Assembly (NCBI RefSeq): GCF_002994655.1
Contig: NZ_PPDL01000028.1
Span: forward strand, 1-36,835
Source of the DNA: Corynebacterium sp. 13CS0277
GTDB lineage: Bacteria; Actinomycetota; Actinomycetes; Mycobacteriales; Mycobacteriaceae
Direction: 5' to 3'
Length of the DNA stretch: 36,835 nt
Below, piece after piece: positions 23,645-31,176 of the stretch (within the stretch, counting starts at the first letter, position 1; every line of letters starts with the position of its first letter). The notes beneath the pieces were generated by a model, which was not told the DNA's origin, ran no database searches, and was given only the letters and a program-made list of their open reading frames with translations. A program made the position numbers and the translations under genes.

Positions 23645-25186
23645 CTAGGGCTGGGAGGCGTCGACGAGGTCGGCGGGCAGGAGCAGGCCGTGGTCGACGA
23701 GATCGCGGGCGACGCTGGCGACCTGCGGGCGCAGCTCGGCAAGATCCTCCTCGTCCAACCCCTGGGTGGCGCCGTAGAGCTCCAGCACGTCGCCCAGCGA
23801 CAAGCCCTGCGGGTGCAGCCCCGCCAGGAGGGTGCGGATCTCCGGGGTGATGTCGTGGCTGTAGCGGGGGCCATCCATGCGGCTGATGCGCAGCGCGGCA
23901 GGGGCGAACCCCAGGCCCGCCTCGGCGTCAGCGACAGCGACGTCCTCGAGGGCGACCTGCGGGTGCAGCTGATAGCTGGCGGCCAGCATCGACTCGACAT
24001 CCTGAGCGGCGAGCCACGCCTGACGCGCGAAGAAATGCTCCATCTCCGCCCCCAGGTCCTCCCCGAGGGGCTGGGAGAAGTCCTCGTAGCGGACGATCGA
24101 CGGTTCCTCGTCCGCGACCTTGCGCAGCGCGATGTAGCCAAACCCGATGCCGGTGACGTCGTGGGCAGCAAAGTGCTCCAGCCAGGCGGTGGCTTTCGCC
24201 GCAGCAGCCTCCTCGCGCAGATCGCACCCCTCGTCGCGCAGCCACGTGTCGACGTACAAGCTGGGGTCGGCCACGTCGCGCTGCAGGATCAGGGCGTGCA
24301 CCCCGTGGGAAGGGATCCAGCGGCTCACCCGCTGCTGCCACTGCTCACCCGGGGTGTGCACCCACGCGCCCAGCAGGTAGGCAGTACCACCCGGGGCGAG
24401 ATAGTCGGGGGTGTTCTCCACGACGAACTGGGTGGCCCCGTCGAGGTTCATGCCGGAATCCCGGTAGACGTGGCCGACGTCGGGCATGCCGACGACGAAG
24501 GGCGGGTTGGCGACGATGCGGTCAAATGTCATGCCCGCCACCGGCTCGAACCAGGAGCCCTCACGGACCTCCACCACATCACTGAGCTGTGCGCCCGCCA
24601 CCGAGGCCCGGGCAAAGTCCACCGCACGGCCCAGCACATCGGTCGCAATGACCTGCTCAGCCACCTGCGCCTGCGCGAGCGCCTGCACGGCACAGCCCGT
24701 CCCGAGGTCAAGCACCCGGCGGGCCGGGGTGAGGGGAGTCATGCCCAACAGGCTCTGGGACGCGGACCCCATTCCCAGCACACGTTCGGCCCCCACATCC
24801 TCCCCGCGGGCCATCGACCCATCCGAGTCGGAGAACAACACCACCTCCGCCCCGCCGAGGATAACCGGGCGGATATCGATGACGACCCGCAGTTGTGTGC
24901 CCTCGACGCGCAGCGCCCCGCAGGCCACCAGGTCGGCGGTCATCTCCGCGCCTAGCAGCTGCTCGACAAAGTCTCGCTCCTGTGGCTCGTGGGCGAAAAA
25001 CGCCCGCACCACCCGCTGATCGACAGCGTCGCCCCGCGCCGCCCACCGCACACCGACCGGATCGCGGCGAGCCGCCGCAGCCAGTCCGGCGGGCCCGAGA
25101 ATCTCGGCCAGGCCCGCGGTGTCGTAGCCATGGGTCCGCAGAATGCGCACCAGGGCAGGCGCGTGGGTGATGAGAAGGTCATGCAT
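23645..25186 (-). CDS. class I SAM-dependent methyltransferase with N- and C-terminal extensions
   Basis: 513 aa, ATG at 25186 with AAGGTG upstream. The N-terminal about 145 residues form a helical domain of the kind annotated DUF7059. The methyltransferase fold has motif I VLDLGTGCA (158-166) and motif IV NPPF (227-230); NPPF-type enzymes methylate exocyclic or amide nitrogens (rRNA bases, Gln of release factors). A further 190-residue C-terminal domain follows. It is related to PrmC/RsmC-like 'small' methyltransferases, but the substrate is unknown. The gene next to dtd is conserved in Corynebacterium, as I recall. Confidence 0.88.
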   Translation of the reverse strand: MHDLLITHAPALVRILRTHGYDTAGLAEILGPAGLAAAARRDPVGVRWAARGDAVDQRVVRAFFAHEPQERDFVEQLLGAEMTADLVACGALRVEGTQLRVVIDIRPVILGGAEVVLFSDSDGSMARGEDVGAERVLGMGSASQSLLGMTPLTPARRVLDLGTGCAVQALAQAQVAEQVIATDVLGRAVDFARASVAGAQLSDVVEVREGSWFEPVAGMTFDRIVANPPFVVGMPDVGHVYRDSGMNLDGATQFVVENTPDYLAPGGTAYLLGAWVHTPGEQWQQRVSRWIPSHGVHALILQRDVADPSLYVDTWLRDEGCDLREEAAAAKATAWLEHFAAHDVTGIGFGYIALRKVADEEPSIVRYEDFSQPLGEDLGAEMEHFFARQAWLAAQDVESMLAASYQLHPQVALEDVAVADAEAGLGFAPAALRISRMDGPRYSHDITPEIRTLLAGLHPQGLSLGDVLELYGATQGLDEEDLAELRPQVASVARDLVDHGLLLPADLVDASQP

Positions 25187-25506
25187 GGGTCAAAGGCACC
25201 TTAAAAATCAAGCAACAAGACAAAGAGGGCACAACCGCGCGCTGGGCGCAACCGAGCGCCGTAGCACGTGAGGCGGGAGAAAGCACCACCCGGGGGAGAA
25301 AGCCCCACCGTAGCGGGCGCACCAGCCGCACCCGGTGCAGGGCAGCCGGGGGAGAAGCGCACACCCACCATAGGCGACACACCACGCAGCCGGTTGCAGG
25401 CACAGCACTGGGGGTGTTCCCGCGCGTCGCCTGCAGCGGGCAGCGGCGGCGACGCCGCGCACGCACCGGACCCCAGTTGTGGGCGGACGGACCGTAGGGG
25501 CGGTGT
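25187..25506. other. intergenic between methyltransferase and DUF3099 genes
   Basis: 320 bp, GC-rich. The phrase CCGGGGGAGAA occurs twice (about 25289 and 25347). No supportable gene on either strand. Confidence 0.5.
25424..25455 (-). terminator. possible terminator of the DUF3099 gene
   Basis: GCGTCGCC (25424-25431) pairs perfectly with GGCGACGC (25448-25455), about 50 bases past the stop. No T-tract. Confidence 0.3.
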
Positions 25507-26142
25507 TTACGTGAGCAAGCCCCGGCGGCGCGGCTGCGGTATCGCACTTGTGGAGCCAGAGTCATCCGCCACGTGGGCCTGCCGGGAGTCGCCGGGAGCG
25601 GACTCCGCAGCGGCCTCAGGCTCCGCGTCGGCGGCATGGGGCGCAGTACTCGCCGCTGCAGCGTCATCAGTGTCAACCTCATCGTGATCGATCACTACCC
25701 CCGACCACGTGCTCGCCGACGGCGGGCGCACCGCACCAGTGGGTGATGCCGGCCGCACCATATCCACCACCCCCGCACCACCAACACCGGCCGCAGGTAA
25801 CGCGGCCGCCGACTGCTGCTCCAGGGCCGCCACGCGGGCAGCATCACGCTGCACCTGCGGCTTATATACCTGCTTGACACGAGCATCATGCGGCTCCCCA
25901 ATGCCGTTGCCAATGACAACCGCAACCCAAGGCAACGGCACACAAATCAGCATGAGGATCCCCGACAGCCAGACGTTGTGCCACCCCAAATACGCCCACG
26001 CGGCCGCCACGAGGAACGGCACACGCAGCCCCTGAAGAATGTTGTAGACCTTCTTGCGATGCTCGTGGTTTTCCAACGGGGACTGACGGGCGTCGGTAAT
26101 CAGCTCGACGCGACGACGCTTGCGGAACACAGCCACCTGCAC
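25507..26142 (-). CDS. DUF3099 family membrane protein
   Basis: 211 aa from GTG at 26142, preceded by GGGAAGGG. The longer frame upstream has no homology; in-frame GTGs 6 and 12 bases further in are alternatives. The N-terminus (VELITDARQSPLENHEHRKKVYNI, broken as usual) matches DUF3099. Two transmembrane helices follow (about 36-50 LRVPFLVAAAWAYLGW and 53-75). The C-terminal about 120 residues are Ala/Pro/Ser/Asp-rich, low complexity and cytoplasmic, longer than in many homologues. Function is unknown. It diverges from the DUF3039-helicase pair. Confidence 0.82.
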   Translation of the reverse strand: MQVAVFRKRRRVELITDARQSPLENHEHRKKVYNILQGLRVPFLVAAAWAYLGWHNVWLSGILMLICVPLPWVAVVIGNGIGEPHDARVKQVYKPQVQRDAARVAALEQQSAAALPAAGVGGAGVVDMVRPASPTGAVRPPSASTWSGVVIDHDEVDTDDAAAASTAPHAADAEPEAAAESAPGDSRQAHVADDSGSTSAIPQPRRRGLLT

Positions 26143-26279
26143 CCAGGCCCTTCCCTGAAAGTTGTCAACGCACTTGTCTCGACCACCCACGCACACCCCC
26201 AAAAAGCCGGGGCGCACGCGGTGTCCACGTTTCAACCTAGACCCCTTTGGCCGTCTGCCACGCATCAGGCCCCCGCCCC

Positions 26280-26300
26280 GCACCCCGCAAAAGGGGGTGC
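26280..26300. repeat. short inverted repeat between DUF3099 and DUF3039 genes
   Basis: GCACCCC-N7-GGGGTGC, perfect over 7 bp, in the divergent promoter region about 110 bp upstream of the DUF3039 start. It could be an operator or a leader hairpin. Confidence 0.3.
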
Positions 26301-26410
26301 CCACCTGTCCCGGGTGCCGGTGGCGCGCCGGGCGTGGGGCGCGTGTGACAGGTGGGGGGCGCGTAGTGCGGCTCTATCGCCGCCGGGCTGTTTGGGGCAT
26401 GATGGTTCGC

Positions 26411-26647
26411 GTGAGTACCTCAACAACGACCATCGAACGGCCAGATGTCCGCGACGAGATCACCACGGACGACGACACCCCGAAGTTCTTCCACTACGTC
26501 AAGAAGGACCAGATCGTCGACTCCGCGATCAACGGCCGCGTCGTCGTCGCCCTGTGCGGGGAGACCTTCCCCGTCACCAAGCAGGCGAAGCCGGGTTCCC
26601 CGGTGTGCCCCGACTGTGAGCGCGTGTACCGGGGTCTGCGGAAATAG
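26411..26647 (+). CDS. DUF3039 small zinc-ribbon-like protein
   Basis: 78 aa from GTG at 26411 (MSTSTTTIERPD), which fits the usual MSTTTIERP start; in-frame ATGs at 26399 and 26402 are alternatives. FFHYVKK (H28), ALCGE (C49) and PVCPDC (C66, C69) suggest one zinc site of type H/C...CxxC. The stop TAG shares its last base with the GTG start of the helicase gene, so the two are translationally coupled. DUF3039 is a conserved actinobacterial family with no known function. The tight coupling suggests it works with the helicase, possibly as a nucleic-acid-binding partner; this is inference. Confidence 0.87.
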   Translation: MSTSTTTIERPDVRDEITTDDDTPKFFHYVKKDQIVDSAINGRVVVALCGETFPVTKQAKPGSPVCPDCERVYRGLRK

Positions 26648-28359
26648 TGGCCGGCAATCTTCGCGCCTGGCAGCGCCAAGCACTGACGAAGTATTTGGCG
26701 AACAAGCCGAAAGACTTCATGGCGGTGGCGACGCCCGGCGCCGGTAAAACGACCTTCGCGCTGCGGGTCGCGACGGAACTCGTCGACAACCGCACCGTCG
26801 ACCGGGTCATCGTCGTCGTGCCCACGGAGCACCTGAAGGTCCAGTGGGCGGAATCCGCCGCCCGCGTCGGTATTCGCCTCGACCCGAAGTTCAGCAACTC
26901 GGGGGCGTTGAACCCCGAGTACCAGGGCGTGGTGGTGACCTATGCGCAGGTGTCGATGCACCCGTATAAGCACTACCAGCTCGCGACGGCGAAGCGGACG
27001 CTCGTCATCATGGACGAGATCCACCACGCTGGTGACGCGAAAAGCTGGGGCGATGGTCTCCGCACCGCCTACTGTGATGCGGAACGCCGCCTCGCGCTCA
27101 CCGGTACCCCGTTCCGTTCCGACGACTCGGCGATTCCTTTCGTCCGCTATGTGGACGACGGCGAAGGCTATCTCAAGTCCCAGGCCGACCACGCCTATGA
27201 CTATGCCGCGGCGCTCGCCGACGGCGTGGTGCGTCCCGTGGTGTTCCTGGCGTACTCGGGAGAAGCCCGCTGGCGCGACAGCGCCGGCGAGGAGTACGAA
27301 GCACGCCTCGGGGAGCCGCTCAACGCGGAACAAACAGCCCGCGCCTGGAAAACCGCCCTGGACCCCAAGGGCAACTGGATTCCCGCCGTGCTGCAGGCCG
27401 CCCACACGCGCCTGATGCAGCTGCGCCAGAACATGCCCGATGCCGGCGGCCTCGTCATCGCCACCGACAAAGCTACGGCCCGCGCCTACGCCCGGATCCT
27501 GCAGTCCCTATCCAGCACCCCGGTGTCCGTCATCCTCTCCGACGAGGAGGGCGCGTCCGACCGCATCAAGGAATTTTCCGACGGCACCGACGAGTGGATG
27601 GTCGCGGTCCGCATGGTCTCCGAGGGTGTGGACGTCCCCCGACTCGCCGTCGGCGTGTACGCCACCTCCGCCTCCACGCCGCTGTTCTTCGCCCAGGCCA
27701 TCGGCCGCTTCGTGCGTTCCCGCATGCCCGGCGAAACTGCCTCCGTGTTCCTTCCCAGCGTGCCCGTGCTGCTGGATCTGGCCGCCGGGATGGAGAAGTC
27801 TCGCGACCACGTGCTCGGCAAACCCGACCGCGTGAAAGAGGGCTGGGACGATGAACTCCTCGTCGAAGCGAACAAGAAGAAATCCGAACCCGACGCGCTC
27901 ATCAAGCCCTACGAGACCGTCGGTGCCGAAGCGGAGCTCGACTCCCTCATCTACGATGGCTCGACTTACGGCACCGCCACGCTCACAGGCTCTGCCGAAG
28001 AAGCCGACTATCTCGGCCTGCCGGGGCTGCTCGATGCTGAGCAAATGCGGCAGCTGCTCAAACAGCGCCAGGCGGAACAGATCGAAGCCCGGGCCGAGGA
28101 AGACCGCAAACGCAAAGAAGCCGAAGCTGCCGCACGGAACTCCGCCGGCAATCAGGCGGCCGCCGAGCGGGCCACCAGTGACGAGATCCCCGCGCTGCGC
28201 AAAGAACTCAACGCCCTGGTGTCCATCACCTCCTCCCGCACCGGCCGCCCCCATGGCGCTATCCATACCGAGGTGCGCAACGCCTGCGGCGGGCCCCCGA
28301 CCGCACTGTGCACTGCGGACCAACTCCGCCAACGCATCGACTACCTCCGCCGCTGGTAA
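26647..28359 (+). CDS. superfamily 2 DEAD/DEAH helicase (type III restriction/UvsW-like)
   Basis: 570 aa from GTG at 26647, overlapping the DUF3039 stop by one base. A Q-motif-like LRAWQRQAL lies at 5-13. Walker A TPGAGKT is at 29-35 and DEIH at 123-126, followed by LTGTPFR (motif III region), MVSEGVDVPRL and motif VI QAIGRFVRS. After about residue 400 comes an Ala/Glu/Lys-rich coiled-coil segment (about 465-505), then a small C-terminal helical domain. The layout is that of bacterial SSL2/RadD-like DNA helicases. It is a housekeeping family in corynebacteria with no defined role. No nuclease or methylase domain is fused. Confidence 0.9.
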   Translation: MAGNLRAWQRQALTKYLANKPKDFMAVATPGAGKTTFALRVATELVDNRTVDRVIVVVPTEHLKVQWAESAARVGIRLDPKFSNSGALNPEYQGVVVTYAQVSMHPYKHYQLATAKRTLVIMDEIHHAGDAKSWGDGLRTAYCDAERRLALTGTPFRSDDSAIPFVRYVDDGEGYLKSQADHAYDYAAALADGVVRPVVFLAYSGEARWRDSAGEEYEARLGEPLNAEQTARAWKTALDPKGNWIPAVLQAAHTRLMQLRQNMPDAGGLVIATDKATARAYARILQSLSSTPVSVILSDEEGASDRIKEFSDGTDEWMVAVRMVSEGVDVPRLAVGVYATSASTPLFFAQAIGRFVRSRMPGETASVFLPSVPVLLDLAAGMEKSRDHVLGKPDRVKEGWDDELLVEANKKKSEPDALIKPYETVGAEAELDSLIYDGSTYGTATLTGSAEEADYLGLPGLLDAEQMRQLLKQRQAEQIEARAEEDRKRKEAEAAARNSAGNQAAAERATSDEIPALRKELNALVSITSSRTGRPHGAIHTEVRNACGGPPTALCTADQLRQRIDYLRRW

Positions 28360-28387
28360 CCCACACCTGTGGGCGCAGCGCGGCCTG

Positions 28388-28407
28388 CTACCCCCTGTTG
28401 GGGGTAG
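28388..28407 (+). terminator. hairpin downstream of helicase gene
   Basis: CTACCCCC-tgtt-GGGGGTAG, a perfect 8-bp stem 28 bases past the stop, preceded by a smaller CCCAC/GTGGG stem at 28360-28373. No T-tract. Confidence 0.55.
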
Positions 28408-28855
28408 ATGCGGCGGTCCTGCCCGGTTCCGGCAGCTGCGGGGATAGCCCAGATGCAGCCCCGCTCGAGGAGGCTGCACGGCGCATCGATGCACGATGAC
28501 TCGCGCGGCTCGCGGCGGGGCACACCCCACGCTCTGCCGGGCTGTCTCGGCGACAGCCGTGCCGCCACCCGAGCATCCGGCGTGCACCGGAGTGCGGGGC
28601 GAGATGCGCCCGCAAGCTGCGCAAACGGGCCACTCCTGGGGTGGGAGGCTCGCGGGACCACGGGGCGGGGCGATGGAGGCGGTGCGCCGTTGGTGAGCTG
28701 CCGGGCCGGTGGGCGCTCGTGCCGCTATCGCCGCCCCACCGGTGCCGCCGGGGCGAGTCGACACCACCACCCGCCACAGTCGGGAAAACTCCCCCGGGGT
28801 ATACCTGCCGGGGTCGCAAGGGGAGAAGCCGAAGAGCGGTCCCCTGCACGCGGGA

Positions 28856-28916
28856 CCACACCACGGTAAGGTGTGGGGAAGCTCGGTTCTACCGACACTC
28901 ACACCCATGGTGTGAG
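28856..28916 (+). promoter_or_regulatory. paired inverted repeats upstream of DUF4190 gene
   Basis: CCACACC-N7-GGTGTGG (28856-28876) is followed by CTCACAC-N5-GTGTGAG (28898-28916), ending 35 bp before the start codon. The two repeats share the CACAC/GTGTG core and may be an operator pair or leader hairpins. Confidence 0.4.
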
Positions 28917-28951
28917 CGCCCCCATACACACTTGTCAAGGAGTGATTCATC

Positions 28952-29437
28952 GTGACCACCCCGTACCCCGGTAACGAACCCGCCCAGGACCCCACCGCGG
29001 ACGCAAACGTCTACGGTTCCGCCTACGCCGCCGGCGGCTACCCCGGCACCGGTTACGCCTCGGAGCCCACCGGTGAGCTCCGCCGCAACACCCTCGCCCC
29101 CTGGGGCCTGGGCCTCGGCATCGGCGCCCTGGTGCTGTGCTGGTCCGCCGTGGGTGGCCTCCTGCTGGGCCTCATCGGCATCATCCTGTCGATCATCGCC
29201 CTGACGAAGGCGAAGCACATCATCGGCCCCTTCCAGCGTAAGGGCATGGCTATCGGCGGTCTGCTGGTGTCGATCCTCGGTCTCGTCGCCGGTGCTTTCT
29301 TCGCCTTTGTTTACTTCCTTGGCTTCACCGTGTTCTCCGAATTCGATGAGCAGTGCAACCACCTGCGGGACGACCAGGATGCGTACACGCAGTGCATCCA
29401 GGACGCCGCTGCGGCGATGAAGCAGGAACAGCAATAG
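28952..29437 (+). CDS. DUF4190 domain-containing membrane protein
   Basis: 161 aa, GTG at 28952 with AAGGAG nine bases upstream. The N-terminus (about 1-48) is Pro/Gly/Tyr/Ala-rich and cytoplasmic. Two hydrophobic helices follow (about 50-83 and 98-127), separated by the KAKHIIGPFQRKGMAIGG hairpin that is the DUF4190 signature. The 30-residue tail has two cysteines (C136 and C149) that could form a disulfide if outside. Function is unknown. Confidence 0.85.
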   Translation: MTTPYPGNEPAQDPTADANVYGSAYAAGGYPGTGYASEPTGELRRNTLAPWGLGLGIGALVLCWSAVGGLLLGLIGIILSIIALTKAKHIIGPFQRKGMAIGGLLVSILGLVAGAFFAFVYFLGFTVFSEFDEQCNHLRDDQDAYTQCIQDAAAAMKQEQQ

Positions 29438-29473
29438 CATCGCCCGCACGTGTGCGACCCAGCACTTCCTCTC

Positions 29474-29511
29474 ACACCCCAGCCACAAGGTCCACCACCT
29501 GGCTGGGGTGT
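29474..29511 (+). terminator. terminator between DUF4190 and DUF418 genes
   Basis: ACACCCCAGCCA (29474-29485) and its exact complement (29500-29511) form a 12-bp stem 36 bases past the DUF4190 stop. No T-tract. Confidence 0.55.
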
Positions 29512-29606
29512 CGTGCATCCACCCCCGTGCGTCCTGCGCGTCCTGCGCCCCGGTTCGGACGTTGGCACCCCGCCCGCATTTCTCGCCTCTCAGGAGAACC
29601 CCTTTC

Positions 29607-30923
29607 GTGACTGAACCCCACACCACGACGACTTCTGCACCCGTGCGTCCCCGGCTCATTACTCCCGATGTCGCCCGCGGGCTCACGCTGCTGAGTATCG
29701 CGGTGGCGAACGTGACCACCGCGTGGGCGATGGCGGGCGACGTCCCCGCCGGCCGCTACGGCGGCATCGTTGACGGCAGCATGGCCGATACGGTGGCGGT
29801 GTTCCTCGGGTGCATCTTCACCCATGTGCGGGGCCTGGCGATGTTCTCCCTGCTGCTGGGCTACGGGCTTGGCATGCTGTGCGACTCCCTGCAGCGGCGC
29901 TCGTACCCCGTGGACGCGGCCCGGTGGGTGCTGCTGCGGCGCTACGGGCTGCTCGCCCTGTTTGGGGCGGTGCACTGCGTCGCGCTCTTCTGGGGCGACA
30001 TCATGCTCTTCTATGGGCTCGCCGGCATGCTGCTCACCGCGATGATCACCCTGCGCACCAAGGTTCTGTGGTGGATCGCAGGTGTGATGTTCCTCCTCAG
30101 TGGGTTGCTGACGGTGCCGGCGGCAGGGCTGTTTTTCCAATCGGATACCGCCAATCAAGCGGCGGATACCTATCTGCAGCAGGTTGTCCTGGGGCTCGGC
30201 GTGATTCTCATGCAGGCCTTTATGCTTCCCGTGGAACTGCTCGCCCTGTTCCCACTCATGCTCGTCGGCGTGATTGCCTCCCGCTACCGGATCTTGGACA
30301 ACCCGGCCGCGTACACGAAGGTGCTCGTGCCGGTGGCTAGTGCCGGCGGTGTGCTGGCACTGGTGCTGGGGGTGCTCATGGCGGCCGGGTCCGCGGGGCT
30401 GCTGCCAGTCAACGACACCTTGGTGGAGTCGGTGAATCAGTGGCTGGGGGTGCTCACGGGCCCGGCGATCCTCGCGGCGATTGCGTTGGCGTGCATTCCC
30501 CTGCAGCGGCGCATCACGGCGGCTGCTGCCCGCGGGGAGCACGCCACCATGGCGTGGCCGGTGCAGATGCTCGTGGCGTTGGGGCGCCGCTCCATGTCGG
30601 GCTACATCGCCCAGTCGTTGTTGTTCACCGTGCTGGTCGCCCCCTATGGGCTGTACCTGGGGGTGCGGGAGGGCGCGTTTGAGGGCTCGGTCATGGGGGT
30701 CATCGTGTGGCTGATCACGCTCGTGGCGGCCTTCCTGCTCGACCGGGCGGGCCTACCGGGTCCCTGTGAGGCCCTGCACCGCCGTTGGTCCTACGGCAAG
30801 CAGGGCCTGCCGAAGGATTACTTCCTGCGACAGGTGGACAATGGCCACCCGATCCCGTACCCGGAGGCTGCTCGCCGCAACCTTGTTGATGCCCAAGGGC
30901 GCCCGCTGGTTCCCGTCTACTAG
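29607..30923 (+). CDS. DUF418 family multi-pass membrane protein (YeiB-like)
   Basis: 438 aa, GTG at 29607 (MTEPHTTTT) preceded by CAGGAG. Around ten transmembrane helices. The N-terminal ITPDVARGLTLLSIAVANV is the family's 'DxxRGxAllGI' pattern. The C-terminal half is DUF418 (GRRSMSGYIAQSLLF near 330 and LLDRAGLPGPCEALHRRWSYG near 385). Related to acyltransferase-3/YeiB-type membrane proteins; substrate unknown. It lies downstream of the DUF4190 gene on the same strand, separated by a hairpin. Confidence 0.9.
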   Translation: MTEPHTTTTSAPVRPRLITPDVARGLTLLSIAVANVTTAWAMAGDVPAGRYGGIVDGSMADTVAVFLGCIFTHVRGLAMFSLLLGYGLGMLCDSLQRRSYPVDAARWVLLRRYGLLALFGAVHCVALFWGDIMLFYGLAGMLLTAMITLRTKVLWWIAGVMFLLSGLLTVPAAGLFFQSDTANQAADTYLQQVVLGLGVILMQAFMLPVELLALFPLMLVGVIASRYRILDNPAAYTKVLVPVASAGGVLALVLGVLMAAGSAGLLPVNDTLVESVNQWLGVLTGPAILAAIALACIPLQRRITAAAARGEHATMAWPVQMLVALGRRSMSGYIAQSLLFTVLVAPYGLYLGVREGAFEGSVMGVIVWLITLVAAFLLDRAGLPGPCEALHRRWSYGKQGLPKDYFLRQVDNGHPIPYPEAARRNLVDAQGRPLVPVY

Positions 30924-31060
30924 CCAGCCCTGTGGGGTTTGGCCCGCAGGGCGTGGTGACCGGGCCACGAGGGCATGCACGGTGGGGGAGCAGCGCCCAG
31001 CAGGGCGCCGCCTCGGCACCGGGCCCGGGCGTCGTGAGCGCTGCTTGGGTGGGGACGCGA

Positions 31061-31095
31061 AAGGCCCCGGTGGAGAAATTCTCTACCGGGGCCTT
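31061..31095. terminator. bidirectional terminator between DUF418 gene and sigA
   Basis: AAGGCCCCGGTGGAGAA (31061-31077) pairs with TTCTCTACCGGGGCCTT (31079-31095) over 17 bp with one mismatch. The A and T ends give T-rich flanks on both strands. Confidence 0.75.
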
Positions 31096-31126
31096 AGGTG
31101 TGTTCCGCCGACTACTGTACCGGGAT

Positions 31127-31146
31127 CTGCGCGACGTGTCGCGCAG
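31127..31146 (-). terminator. first hairpin downstream of sigA
   Basis: CTGCGCGAC-gt-GTCGCGCAG is a perfect 9-bp repeat 31 bases past the sigA stop, lying before the larger terminator. It may stabilise the sigA mRNA end or assist termination. Confidence 0.45.
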
Positions 31147-31176
31147 TGGGGGTAGTTCGGGGGTGATGGGTGACGG

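Larger units (their letters stand above)
28360..28951. other. intergenic between helicase and DUF4190 genes
   Basis: 592 bp without a convincing gene. It starts with terminator-type hairpins and ends with two inverted repeats in front of the DUF4190 gene. The middle is GC-rich with no recognisable RNA. Confidence 0.55.

Noticed and set aside
25187..25506. short tandem repeat or CRISPR-like array
   Set aside because: CCGGGGGAGAA occurs only twice, with unequal context and no spacer regularity.
23645..28359. defence island (methyltransferase plus helicase)
   Set aside because: The genes are on different strands, separated by a DUF3099 gene, belong to housekeeping families in Corynebacterium, and no nuclease is present.
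28360..28951. tRNA or small structured RNA in the helicase-DUF4190 gap
   Set aside because: No cloverleaf, no T-loop GTTCRAN pattern in place and no CCA end; hairpins look like terminators.
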